Assembly: GCA_036660495.1 (NCBI GenBank)
Contig: JAVXAN010000011.1
Span: 1-24,818 of the forward strand
From: JAVXAN01 sp036660495
Lineage (GTDB): Bacteria; Bacillota_I; Bacilli_A; RF39; UBA660
DNA length: 24,818 nucleotides
Direction: 5' to 3'
Position 1 is the first letter of the stretch; every line of letters starts with the position of its first letter. This document shows positions 1 to 6,932 of this stretch, in pieces. The translations under genes were made by a program, and so were the position numbers. Below the pieces are notes generated by a model. That model was not told where the DNA came from. It was given only the letters and a program-made list of their open reading frames with translations, and ran no database searches.

Positions 1-887
1 ACTTTATTATCATACAAAACAGCAAAATAATTATAGTTATCTTTATAAGAAATTTTATTGGTATCACAATATTCTGATAAAATAGATTTAATTGTATAAA
101 AAGCATCCATCTCTTCCATTGTAGTAATAATGTTGTTTTCTTCTTCAATAGGTTCTTGTTCTTCAATGTCATCATTTTTTTTCATAGCGTTTTGCAATCT
201 CTCATTAATTAACTCATTAACATAATAACTTAATGATTTTTTAATTAATGGTCGATATTTATCAAGCACTGTTTGATTTTTTTGACCGTCATAAATATCT
301 TTATTAAGAATTAATTTAATAAATTCATCAGTTGGTTCATTAAATTCTTCTTTTAAAACTTTTTTAATCTGACTTAAATATTTTAAGTCAGATGCAGCGC
401 TTAAAATATAATCTATATCAAAATTTTCTTTTTGAAATTTTTTTAATTCTTGAATATCGTTATCTTTTATATCTTCTAAATTGATTTCCAAAAAAGCAGT
501 TGTATCCATTACATTAGTTTTTTCTAAATCTGTATAAAATCTATAAATCAATCCATTAGTTAAAATTGCAAATTTTGCTTTAGAAGTTCCAAAATATCTA
601 AATAATTGGCTATCGTGTTTTTCTAGTTTTTCTGTGATTGCTTTTGCTTCAATTAAAATAGAAACTTCATTATTTAAAATGATTGCGTAATCCACTTTTT
701 CTCCTTTTTTAATTCCTACATCAGCAATATACTCAGGTGTAAACTCAGTTGGATTAAATATGTCATATCCAAGCGTTTGAAAAAACGGCATAATTATAGA
801 GGTTTTAGTTGCTTCCTTTGTGCTAATCTTATCTTTAATTTTTACTACTTTAGATACGAAATTTTTCAATTGTTCTTCAAAACTCAT
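1..887 (-). CDS. HsdR N-terminal-like (PD-(D/E)XK) nuclease domain protein, partial
   Basis: The gene starts at ATG 887-885, seven bases after a perfect GGGAGG (rc 895-900), and runs off the left edge after 295 codons without a stop. I translated it by hand. Residues 25-135 look like the HsdR_N_2 / COG4748 fold of type I restriction R subunits: a TPEY segment, then VDYAI with Asp66, IEAKA with Glu80 and Lys82 (the D...ExK core), then Gln94 in the QLFRYF motif, then AILTNG. The rest is Lys/Glu-rich and has no Walker or helicase motif in the visible part. Such stand-alone HsdR_N proteins are common in prophages and accessory DNA, usually without proven function. Nuclease activity is inferred from the motif. 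The neighbour on the right is divergent and unrelated. The missing C-terminus could add a domain. Confidence 0.75.
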   Translation of the reverse strand, partial: MSFEEQLKNFVSKVVKIKDKISTKEATKTSIIMPFFQTLGYDIFNPTEFTPEYIADVGIKKGEKVDYAIILNNEVSILIEAKAITEKLEKHDSQLFRYFGTSKAKFAILTNGLIYRFYTDLEKTNVMDTTAFLEINLEDIKDNDIQELKKFQKENFDIDYILSAASDLKYLSQIKKVLKEEFNEPTDEFIKLILNKDIYDGQKNQTVLDKYRPLIKKSLSYYVNELINERLQNAMKKNDDIEEQEPIEEENNIITTMEEMDAFYTIKSILSEYCDTNKISYKDNYNYFAVLYDNK

Positions 888-986
888 TTTCTTTCCTCCC
901 TAACAATAAATTTTATATTTACCTTATAACACAAACATTGAAAATAATTGATATATTTAAAAACATTATAAAAACAAATCTAAAAA

Positions 987-997
987 TATGATATACT
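987..997 (+). promoter_or_regulatory. Possible extended -10 promoter for the 1101-2831 unit
   Basis: TG at 989-990, one base, then TATACT at 992-997 make an extended -10 element. There is no good -35 at 17 bases, so this is a modest call. A start near 1004 would leave a leader of about 97 bases that contains the 1061-1081 hairpin. Confidence 0.35.
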
Positions 998-1060
998 GAA
1001 TATAAAGAATAACCACGTAAATTTTTTTAGTGTCCTTACTTAAGCTAAATTAATATGAAA

Positions 1061-1081
1061 TTTAAACTTTTATAGTTTAAA
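1061..1081 (+). repeat. Perfect 8-bp inverted repeat in the leader before the 1101 gene
   Basis: TTTAAACT (1061-1068), a TTTAT loop, then AGTTTAAA (1074-1081) are perfectly complementary. The element ends ten bases before the AGGAGA ribosome binding site. It has no T-tract, so it is not an ordinary terminator. It could be a protein-binding palindrome or an mRNA hairpin. Confidence 0.5.
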
Positions 1082-1100
1082 TAGCAATAAAGGAGAACGT

Positions 1101-1430
1101 ATGAATATTAACTTATGCTACATAATTGCCAGCTGTCTACTATGCGAAAAAGATATAACGCTTGAAGAATTAAGCATTATTAAAAACCGACTTTTTATGT
1201 TAAATCCAAACTATAAAGTTGATATATCTATTAATAATATTATTTCCGTTATTGATGAATGGAAAGACTTTTTTAAATTTAAAGATAAAAATACAATTGT
1301 TCTAGCTACTGATAACATTTCTTTATTAACTTTAGTTGTTTATGATATTCTTGATGACAAAATAAAGGATGATTTACATACTGTAATTAAAAGTTTAAAT
1401 AAAAGCAAAAAATCAATGTGCAAAGAATAG
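1101..1430 (+). CDS. Hypothetical protein, 109 aa
   Basis: I do not recognise this protein. The start is supported by AGGAGA at 1091-1096, four bases before ATG. It has no signal peptide and no strong membrane segment. It begins with a Cys-containing hydrophobic helix (LCYIIASCLLC), followed by alternating helical stretches rich in Lys, Asp, Asn and Ile, and a basic tail (SLNKSKKSMCKE). Its four cysteines (residues 6, 12, 15 and 107) form no standard metal site. The aminopeptidase gene starts 39 bases downstream on the same strand with no terminator between, so the two are probably co-transcribed. Base composition matches the neighbours. It could be a small cytoplasmic accessory protein, but no function can be given. 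Confidence 0.7.
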   Translation: MNINLCYIIASCLLCEKDITLEELSIIKNRLFMLNPNYKVDISINNIISVIDEWKDFFKFKDKNTIVLATDNISLLTLVVYDILDDKIKDDLHTVIKSLNKSKKSMCKE

Positions 1431-1445
1431 TTTTTCATCTTTAAA

Positions 1446-1460
1446 CCATATTATTTATGG
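1446..1460 (+). promoter_or_regulatory. Small hairpin overlapping the aminopeptidase ribosome binding site
   Basis: CCATA (1446-1450), loop TTATT, TATGG (1456-1460). The last two G bases are also the first two of the GGAGG (1459-1463) that serves the ATG at 1470. A five-pair, AT-rich stem is weak, so any effect on translation is speculative. Confidence 0.3.
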
Positions 1461-1469
1461 AGGATAACT

Positions 1470-2831
1470 ATGAATAATAAAGGTGTTGATATCAAGCAAA
1501 GCGGTTGGAATACGGCTGATAAAAATCAGGTAAGAAAAATTTTTGAATTTTGCAAAGAATATGCTGATTTTTTAAACATTTGTAAAACTGAAAGAGAAAC
1601 AATTGATTATATAAAAGATAAACTGATTAACAATGGATTTATTTCTATAAATGAGGTTAATAACGTTAAAGCTGGAGATAAAGTTTTCTTAATTAATAGA
1701 AACAAGAGTTTATATGCTGCCATTATTGGAAATGATAATATTGAAAATGGATTAAATATAATAGGATCACACGTTGATGCTCCTAGAATAGATTTAAAAC
1801 CAAATGCAATCTTTGAAGAGTCTTTATATGCTCTTTTTGAAACACATTACTATGGTGGTATAAAGAAGTATCAGTGGACAACAATTCCTCTAGAACTCCA
1901 CGGAATTGTTATTACAAAAGATGGTAAAAAAATAGATGTATGTATAGGGGAAGATAGTTCTGATCCTGTTTTTTGTATAACTGATTTATTACCTCACCTA
2001 TCAAATAAACAAAATAATAAAATCCTAGCAAACGCAATTGAAGGTGAAGACCTAAACGCAATAATTGGAAACGTGCCCTTCAATAATAGTGTAAAAGAAA
2101 ACGTTTTAAAAATACTTAATAATAAATATAAAATTGAAGAAAATGATTTTTTAAGTTCTGAATTAGAATTAGTTCCTAGTTTTAATGCAAAAGATGTTGG
2201 ATTTGATCAAAGTATGGTTGGCGGTTATGGACAAGATGACCGCGTTTGTGTATTTACTTCATTAAAAGGATTGTTAGAAATTAAAAACCCTCAGAAAACA
2301 GCAATATGCATTTTTGCTGATAAAGAAGAAGTTGGAAGTATGGGTAACACGGGCATGATGTCTAACTGCTTTGATGAGTTTATTAGAAAAATAATAGAGT
2401 TTAAAGGCATAAATGATATTAATAAAGTTTTTTGTAATTCAAAAATGCTTTCAGCTGATGTTGGAGCAGCCTTTGATCCTAATTATAAAGAAGCTTTTGA
2501 AAAAAATAATTCATCTTTTTTAGGATGTGGTATAGAAATTAGTAAATATACTGGATCTAACGGTAAATCAGGAGCATCAGATGCTAACGCCGAGTACATA
2601 GCTTATATAAGAAGGTTGTTAGAAAACAATAATCTTAAATACCAAGTTTCTGAACTTGGAAAAGTTGACCTAGGTGGTGGTGGTACCATTGCTTACATTT
2701 TAGCTAATAAAGGAATCGATGTAATTGATTGTGGCGTAACTGTCTTATCAATGCATTCTCCATTTGAAATTACTAGTAAATTCGATATATATACAGCTTA
2801 TGAGTTTTATAAGTTATTTTATGAAAATTAG
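1470..2831 (+). CDS. M18 family metalloaminopeptidase
   Basis: This is a 453-residue cytoplasmic zinc aminopeptidase of family M18 (aspartyl aminopeptidase / LAP-I type), which removes N-terminal residues from peptides for amino-acid recycling. The expected metal and catalytic residues are present: His101 in GSHVDAPRID, Asp256-Asp257 in GYGQDDR, Glu286-Glu287 in DKEEVGSMG, Asp330 in SADVG and His429 in SMHSPFE. The LGGGGTIAYI loop (411-420) is typical of the C-terminal part. The length matches the family. GGAGG at 1459-1463 fixes the start. The gene follows a small unknown gene in the same direction. Substrate preference (acidic or broader) cannot be read from the sequence. Confidence 0.93.
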   Translation: MNNKGVDIKQSGWNTADKNQVRKIFEFCKEYADFLNICKTERETIDYIKDKLINNGFISINEVNNVKAGDKVFLINRNKSLYAAIIGNDNIENGLNIIGSHVDAPRIDLKPNAIFEESLYALFETHYYGGIKKYQWTTIPLELHGIVITKDGKKIDVCIGEDSSDPVFCITDLLPHLSNKQNNKILANAIEGEDLNAIIGNVPFNNSVKENVLKILNNKYKIEENDFLSSELELVPSFNAKDVGFDQSMVGGYGQDDRVCVFTSLKGLLEIKNPQKTAICIFADKEEVGSMGNTGMMSNCFDEFIRKIIEFKGINDINKVFCNSKMLSADVGAAFDPNYKEAFEKNNSSFLGCGIEISKYTGSNGKSGASDANAEYIAYIRRLLENNNLKYQVSELGKVDLGGGGTIAYILANKGIDVIDCGVTVLSMHSPFEITSKFDIYTAYEFYKLFYEN

Positions 2832-2841
2832 ATTATTAAAA

Positions 2842-2889
2842 CAAAAAAATCATGCTTAGGTGAATTATAAAAATTTACACCTCTTGCAT
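2842..2889 (-). terminator. Intrinsic terminator of the radical SAM gene, overlapping its 3' end
   Basis: On the minus strand ATGC, AGGTG and AATT segments pair with AATT, CACCT and GCAT around the stop codon (2865-2867), with small internal loops, and a T-tract (ATTTTTTTG, 2842-2850) follows directly. The stem begins inside the last coding codons. The plus-strand aminopeptidase gene ends at 2831, so the element also separates two convergent genes. Confidence 0.7.
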
Positions 2890-3656
2890 AATTCTTCTGT
2901 TTTTTTATTGCTTTTAAAACCTTTTTGCATGTTTATTACTACTTCTTTTTTCATAACATCATCTATCTTTTCATTAAATATATTACCTAAATTTATTATT
3001 CCCTCTGAATCTAAACAGCAAGGCACAATTGTTCCATCCACCAAAATTCCTATATGATCCTTTAAAGCATAACAAGTACCAATTTCATTAAAATACTTAT
3101 TTTCTAAGCTTGGCCAAATAAACTCTTTAGATATACTTATAAAAACATTATCTTCTATTTTAAAATCTTTAGAATTTAAAGTTATGTTAGTATGATGATG
3201 TTCATTAATCATTTCAATCATTTTTTTACTATCTTTATTATTTACCCAAAAGCGGTATGATATAAAAGTATGGTTCTTCAAGTTATCCACAGCAAAAAAG
3301 ATGTTTTGTAGATACTTTTCCACCGTTATATTGTATTTAGAATTAAAACTATGTAAGGATATGTTAAGTTGTCTAATGTTTTTATTTAAAGCAATTTTAT
3401 CAATTAAATATCCATTCGTTGTTATGTTAACATAAAAATCTTTTGAAGCTTCATTAATTAATGCGTTTATCTTAGGATGAAAAGTTGGTTCTCCTAGAAT
3501 ATGAAAATATAAATACTTTGTATGTCCTTTTAGCTTTTTTAAAATAAGCTTAAATTCTTCCATACTCATAAATTTTTTTGACCTATTATTTCTTATACAA
3601 AAGTCACAGCTTAAGTTACAATTATTTGTTATTTCTATATATACTTTTTTAAACAT
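2865..3656 (-). CDS. Radical SAM protein with SPASM-like C-terminus
   Basis: A 263-residue radical SAM enzyme. Numbered from the ATG at 3656, the CX3CX2C cluster motif is Cys13, Cys17 and Cys20 (NCNLSCDFC). It is followed by an LGEPTFHP segment (a variant of the GGEP motif) and NITTNGYLI. The C-terminal part carries the signature of a widespread uncharacterised SPASM family: GTCYALKDHIGILVDG, VPCCLD, LGNIF, and a terminal LCKRCKFL, which would bind an auxiliary Fe-S cluster. An in-frame ATG at 3683 exists, but GAGG (rc 3664-3667) lies six bases before the ATG at 3656, and the upstream codons fall in a hairpin. No candidate peptide substrate is encoded next to it. The substrate is unknown. Confidence 0.85.
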   Translation of the reverse strand: MFKKVYIEITNNCNLSCDFCIRNNRSKKFMSMEEFKLILKKLKGHTKYLYFHILGEPTFHPKINALINEASKDFYVNITTNGYLIDKIALNKNIRQLNISLHSFNSKYNITVEKYLQNIFFAVDNLKNHTFISYRFWVNNKDSKKMIEMINEHHHTNITLNSKDFKIEDNVFISISKEFIWPSLENKYFNEIGTCYALKDHIGILVDGTIVPCCLDSEGIINLGNIFNEKIDDVMKKEVVINMQKGFKSNKKTEELCKRCKFL

Positions 3657-3672
3657 ATTTACCTCAAAACTA

Positions 3673-3695
3673 AAAGCCACCAAAGTGGCCTTTAT
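3673..3695 (-). terminator. Hairpin: lysin terminator or 5' leader stem of the radical SAM gene
   Basis: The minus-strand sequence pairs AAAG and CCAC with GTGG and CTTT around a TTTG loop with one bulged base, followed by TTTTAGTTTT. It lies downstream of the lysin stop codon (3739). It would also begin only a few bases after the start of a transcript from the 3704-3732 promoter. Either role, or attenuation, is possible. Confidence 0.5.
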
Positions 3696-3703
3696 ACAGC
3701 TTT

Positions 3704-3732
3704 AAATTAACATACTTAAGCGTCCTTGTCAA
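3704..3732 (-). promoter_or_regulatory. Probable promoter of the radical SAM gene
   Basis: TTGACA (rc 3727-3732) is a perfect -35. After 17 bases comes TAATTT (rc 3704-3709), preceded by TGT, which fits an extended -10. The -10 hexamer itself matches consensus poorly, so confidence is moderate. Confidence 0.5.
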
Positions 3733-3738
3733 CCTTAT

Positions 3739-4644
3739 CTATTTCAAATAATTATCAGCTACGTAACCATTTTTACCCTTATAGATGACTTTGCTCCAAC
3801 TATATCCATCAGAATTAATTTCTTTTTCATGCAAAACTGTTACTTCACTATTATAAGGTAAAAGTTTTATTTTTTTAGAATTAAGATTTGCCGAAGATCT
3901 AAACCATAGTCCCTTTTTAGCGTTTACTTTTTTTGATTTTAATACTAAGTTAGTGTTTTTATTTGTATAAGCTAAACTAATCCATCCAGCACCACTTTTT
4001 AATTTACCCCATCCATTTTTTTCTTCAATAATTGTGTATATTCCTTTATCCGTTATTTTCCCATTAACCTCATAATTAGTACCAGCGCCATTTCTAATAT
4101 TTAAAACACTAGCAGTTATTCTAACTTTATAAAGTTCAACTACTGGTTTAGAAACTATGTTAGAATTACCAAACTCAGTTTTTATAAGATCTAAAAATCT
4201 ATTCCATCCCATATCAAGAGTTCTATGAGGACAATACTTATTCATATAATCTTGATGTTTAGTTACTTGCTTTAAATTCCAACCATATCTTTTTAATATA
4301 TCAACAATTAATTTAACGGCGTTTTCTTCAGATTTTATAAATTTGGTACCACCACTTTTTGAATAACAAATTTCAATAGAAATTCCTTCTCTATTTCCTT
4401 TTCCTTTAGAACCATCACCAGCATTCCATGAATTTCTATTTTCTTCTATGCCCTGAACTACCTCTACATCATCTACCGCATAGTGAAATGAAACCTTATT
4501 ATTATTTCTTATCATATATGATATTTCATTTCTTGCAGATGCATCATTTGCAGTATTATGAACAACTATTCTAGTAGGATTCATTTTATAAGGACATTTT
4601 ATTGAGTATTTATTCTCACTAACTAAGTTTTTAATAACTTTCAT
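3739..4644 (-). CDS. Phage-type N-acetylmuramoyl-L-alanine amidase (endolysin) with two SH3-like domains
   Basis: A 301-residue lysin that would cut the amide bond between MurNAc and L-Ala. Residues 1-150 form an Amidase_2 (T7 lysozyme/PGRP) domain with zinc ligands His29 (VVHNTAN), His130 and Cys138 (KHQDYMNKYCPHR), plus SFHYAVDD and GISIEICYS motifs typical of Gram-positive phage and CwlA-type amidases. Residues about 167-226 and 233-300 look like two bacterial SH3 wall-binding repeats (LNIRNGAGTNY...GWGKL; LWFRSSANLNSKKI...YSWSKV). There is no signal peptide, so export would depend on a holin. The gene overlaps the holin gene in an ATGA junction, which implies translational coupling. No other phage gene is nearby. 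Confidence 0.93.
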   Translation of the reverse strand: MKVIKNLVSENKYSIKCPYKMNPTRIVVHNTANDASARNEISYMIRNNNKVSFHYAVDDVEVVQGIEENRNSWNAGDGSKGKGNREGISIEICYSKSGGTKFIKSEENAVKLIVDILKRYGWNLKQVTKHQDYMNKYCPHRTLDMGWNRFLDLIKTEFGNSNIVSKPVVELYKVRITASVLNIRNGAGTNYEVNGKITDKGIYTIIEEKNGWGKLKSGAGWISLAYTNKNTNLVLKSKKVNAKKGLWFRSSANLNSKKIKLLPYNSEVTVLHEKEINSDGYSWSKVIYKGKNGYVADNYLK

Positions 4645-4958
4645 TTTAAACCACCGCTTAAAGCATTAACAGCACTTTCTATTAATATTTCAAGTTCAGT
4701 TTCACTGATACTTAACTTTCTTTCCTTTAACCATTCTAAAGCCTTCTCTTTAGCTTTTTGTAGTTTTTCTTCACTATTTAACATAGCACTTTTAGAAACT
4801 TGTTCAACGTATTTAACCGTTAAATCAACAATTTCTTTTTTAGCTTTATCATTTACAATTTTATTATACGTTGTTTTTATCATTAATCCAACATAGCTGA
4901 AAACACCACTAATGATTGTTGTAACAATTAATAATAAGTTTTCCCTAATTGCATCCAT
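4641..4958 (-). CDS. LLH-type phage holin
   Basis: A 105-residue protein with one N-terminal membrane segment (about residues 6-28, NLLLIVTTIISGVFSYVGLMI). A long charged amphipathic helix follows (about 35-80, VEQVSKSAMLNSEEKLQKA and ALEWLKERK), then a short Ala/Gly-rich tail. Size, order and the ALEWLKER region match the LL-H holin family (PF09682). Holins form membrane pores that release a leaderless lysin, here encoded immediately downstream with overlapping TGA/ATG. AGGAGG lies about six bases upstream of the ATG. A promoter with a palindrome beside its -10 is just upstream. Function is inferred from family and neighbour. Confidence 0.85.
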   Translation of the reverse strand: MDAIRENLLLIVTTIISGVFSYVGLMIKTTYNKIVNDKAKKEIVDLTVKYVEQVSKSAMLNSEEKLQKAKEKALEWLKERKLSISETELEILIESAVNALSGGLK

Positions 4959-4986
4959 AATATGCCTCCTATATTATATTTAAAAC

Positions 4987-5006
4987 ATTATACTAAATTA
5001 ATTTAG
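4987..5006 (-). promoter_or_regulatory. Holin-lysin -10 box with an abutting 14-bp palindrome (possible operator)
   Basis: TATAAT (rc 4987-4992) lies 29 bases upstream of the holin ATG. Directly next to it, inside the spacer, is the perfect palindrome CTAAATTAATTTAG (4993-5006). No clear -35 is visible 17 bases upstream, which would fit a regulated promoter. A repressor bound here would block polymerase. This function is inference. Confidence 0.4.
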
Positions 5007-5072
5007 CAATGCTTTTACTATATAATATGAATAACATAAAATCATACTCATGACGTAAACCATTAAAAATTA

Positions 5073-5099
5073 TAAAAACTCAAACTATCAAAGTTTGAG
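5073..5099 (-). terminator. Intrinsic terminator of the 5110-6699 gene
   Basis: CTCAAACT and AGTTTGAG (5079-5086 / 5092-5099) form a perfect eight-pair stem with a five-base loop, followed on the minus strand by TTTTTAT. The stem starts 11 bases past the stop codon. Confidence 0.85.
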
Positions 5100-5109
5100 C
5101 CTATTTTAA

Positions 5110-6699
5110 TTATTTTATTTTAATTATTTCACTTACTTCATCATCAACATAACTAATGTTTAATGTGTCTCCTTCAGTTACAAAAGGCAACACTTTTTTA
5201 TTAACAGCAATTGACACAAAGAACTTTTTATCAAAAGTATCTGTTATAAAATAATAACTATTACCATCAATGTTAGCACTTACAATCGTTTTTATAACAA
5301 TGCTTTTTTCTAACAAATCACTTTCCAAAGCATCAGTTTTAGTATTTAATAAGTAATTCTTACTAGCTGCTTCAATTCCCTTTGAAGCATCAGTTACTAC
5401 TACTTTTTGGTAATCTGCAACATCAACAAAAGCGTACATTTTTACTAATCCGGCATTATCTTTCAATGAAATAAGGTATGTTGGCTTATTGTTTAAATTA
5501 ATAAGAAGTGGGAAAGAAGCCTCATATTTCATCTGCTGAACCTGTCCTTTTGCACTTGCCATCGCCGAATATTCCTCAGCCCCTGGAGCTGAATAGAAAT
5601 TAGTTTTTTTAGTTCTTAAGTTTGTTAAAATAAAGCCTAAATTTGATGCATCTGACGTAGCTGAAGTAATTCCAGTATATAGATATACATCATCATCCAT
5701 TACAGTATAATTATATCCAGTTGTAGTTACCACAACGTTCTTTTGTCCAAAAACAGAGTTTAAAAATCCTTGTTTAAATTTACCCCAATCATCTACTTGC
5801 TCAATAATTAAATCAGCTGGATAAACGTGATCAACCCATTTTGGAATATTATTAACTTTGTATTTTTTACTTTCTCCTGTAATTGAATTAACCATAATTA
5901 TTCCGGATACTTTCTCTTTTAAATTAACACCAGTATACTTTATCGTTGGAATAATCCAGAAAGGATTACCTTTTTCATCTATTTCAAAATTTCTTTCTCC
6001 TAAAATATCAGTTGGATATTTAAAACGAACATGACGATTTAAATTTTTAGAAAGGTATGCTGAAGGCATATACTTCATTCCATTATCCAATTTTATAAGT
6101 TTAGACTCCCCTGTTACTGAATTAACAATAATGTAACCTTTTACACCGCGTTTATGGTTTGAAAAATATTTAAATATACCATTATATTCTAATGGTGTTA
6201 CCCTAACTATATCACCTTTATAATTAATTTGAGTATATAAATTAGATACGTAAAATTGAGAAACAAGCTCTGGCATTTGTCCCATCACCCTGTCACCTAA
6301 CTTTTGGCTTGAATCCTTATCTAATAAAGGAAGTGCGTTAAAATCTACTGGTTTAACATTTTTAATAAAACTACCTGTTTCATCAATTACTATCCTTCTT
6401 GCGTAACTTTTAGAATTAAATAATGGTGATAGAATAAAATTAGTTAATGTTATTAAAACAATAATTCCAGATATAAAAATTAAAATATAACCAGAAAGTT
6501 TAGAAGAATTACGAAGGTTTTTTAATTTTACTCCCGATAAAATAGTGTTTATAAATATAAAAATTATTAACAATAAAAATACATACTCCCAAAAAAGTAA
6601 TGATGTTATGTTAATTGGTGGCAACATTAAATAATATGTTATCAATCCAATCATTAAAGTTAATGCCAAACTTATAATATTTTTTTTATTATTTTTCAT
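5110..6699 (-). CDS. Membrane-anchored protein of unknown function, large extracytoplasmic domain
   Basis: I cannot assign a family. The 529-residue protein has three predicted N-terminal membrane helices (about 8-27, 33-54 and 69-92), then a domain of roughly 430 residues that should lie outside the membrane. That domain has an internal repeat: GYIIVNSVTGESKLIKLD (188-205) and GIIMVNSITGESKKYKVN (266-283), each followed by a YP-D-L/I segment. This pattern resembles PepSY-like folds, but that is only suggestive. No cysteine, lipobox or enzymatic motif stands out. GAGGAGA precedes the ATG. It is monocistronic, with its own promoter (6728-6756) and terminator. The position between a lysis pair and tmRNA gives no functional clue. 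Confidence 0.8.
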   Translation of the reverse strand: MKNNKKNIISLALTLMIGLITYYLMLPPINITSLLFWEYVFLLLIIFIFINTILSGVKLKNLRNSSKLSGYILIFISGIIVLITLTNFILSPLFNSKSYARRIVIDETGSFIKNVKPVDFNALPLLDKDSSQKLGDRVMGQMPELVSQFYVSNLYTQINYKGDIVRVTPLEYNGIFKYFSNHKRGVKGYIIVNSVTGESKLIKLDNGMKYMPSAYLSKNLNRHVRFKYPTDILGERNFEIDEKGNPFWIIPTIKYTGVNLKEKVSGIIMVNSITGESKKYKVNNIPKWVDHVYPADLIIEQVDDWGKFKQGFLNSVFGQKNVVVTTTGYNYTVMDDDVYLYTGITSATSDASNLGFILTNLRTKKTNFYSAPGAEEYSAMASAKGQVQQMKYEASFPLLINLNNKPTYLISLKDNAGLVKMYAFVDVADYQKVVVTDASKGIEAASKNYLLNTKTDALESDLLEKSIVIKTIVSANIDGNSYYFITDTFDKKFFVSIAVNKKVLPFVTEGDTLNISYVDDEVSEIIKIK

Positions 6700-6727
6700 A
6701 TTTATCTCCTCTTTTTTAACTATTTCT

Positions 6728-6756
6728 AGTATAACATGTTTTTATGAATTTGTTAC
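6728..6756 (-). promoter_or_regulatory. Promoter of the 5110-6699 membrane protein gene
   Basis: TGT-TATACT (rc 6728-6736) is an extended -10. With a 17-base spacer the -35 is GTAACA (rc 6751-6756), four of six consensus bases. The ATG lies 29 bases past the -10. Confidence 0.6.
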
Positions 6757-6866
6757 TTATCATTTAATTCATTTTATTTTTAAACTAGCTCTTCCTTTAA
6801 AATAGGCATGGGAATTCACATAAATATTATATGGTACATTAAGTAAGAACATTTCCTGCTTTACAC

Positions 6867-6896
6867 AAAAAAAAGATTAATCGAAATTAACCTTTT
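6867..6896 (-). terminator. Intrinsic terminator of tmRNA
   Basis: Minus-strand GGTTAAT, a TTCG tetraloop and ATTAATC form a seven-pair stem (one G-U) followed by eight T bases (6867-6874). A second small palindrome (ATTAGT/ACTAAT, 6912-6926) lies between this and the mature tmRNA 3' end. Confidence 0.85.
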
Positions 6897-6932
6897 CATA
6901 TATTTAAGTCGATTAGTTCGACTAATTTCATT

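Noticed and set aside
888..1060. Possible CRISPR, tRNA or mobile element sequence in the AT-rich gap.
   Set aside because: No repeats, cloverleaf or transposase fragment are visible here, only weak promoter-like sequence.
2860..3057. Open frame on the plus strand inside the radical SAM gene.
   Set aside because: It is antisense to a gene with clear motifs and has no ribosome binding site.
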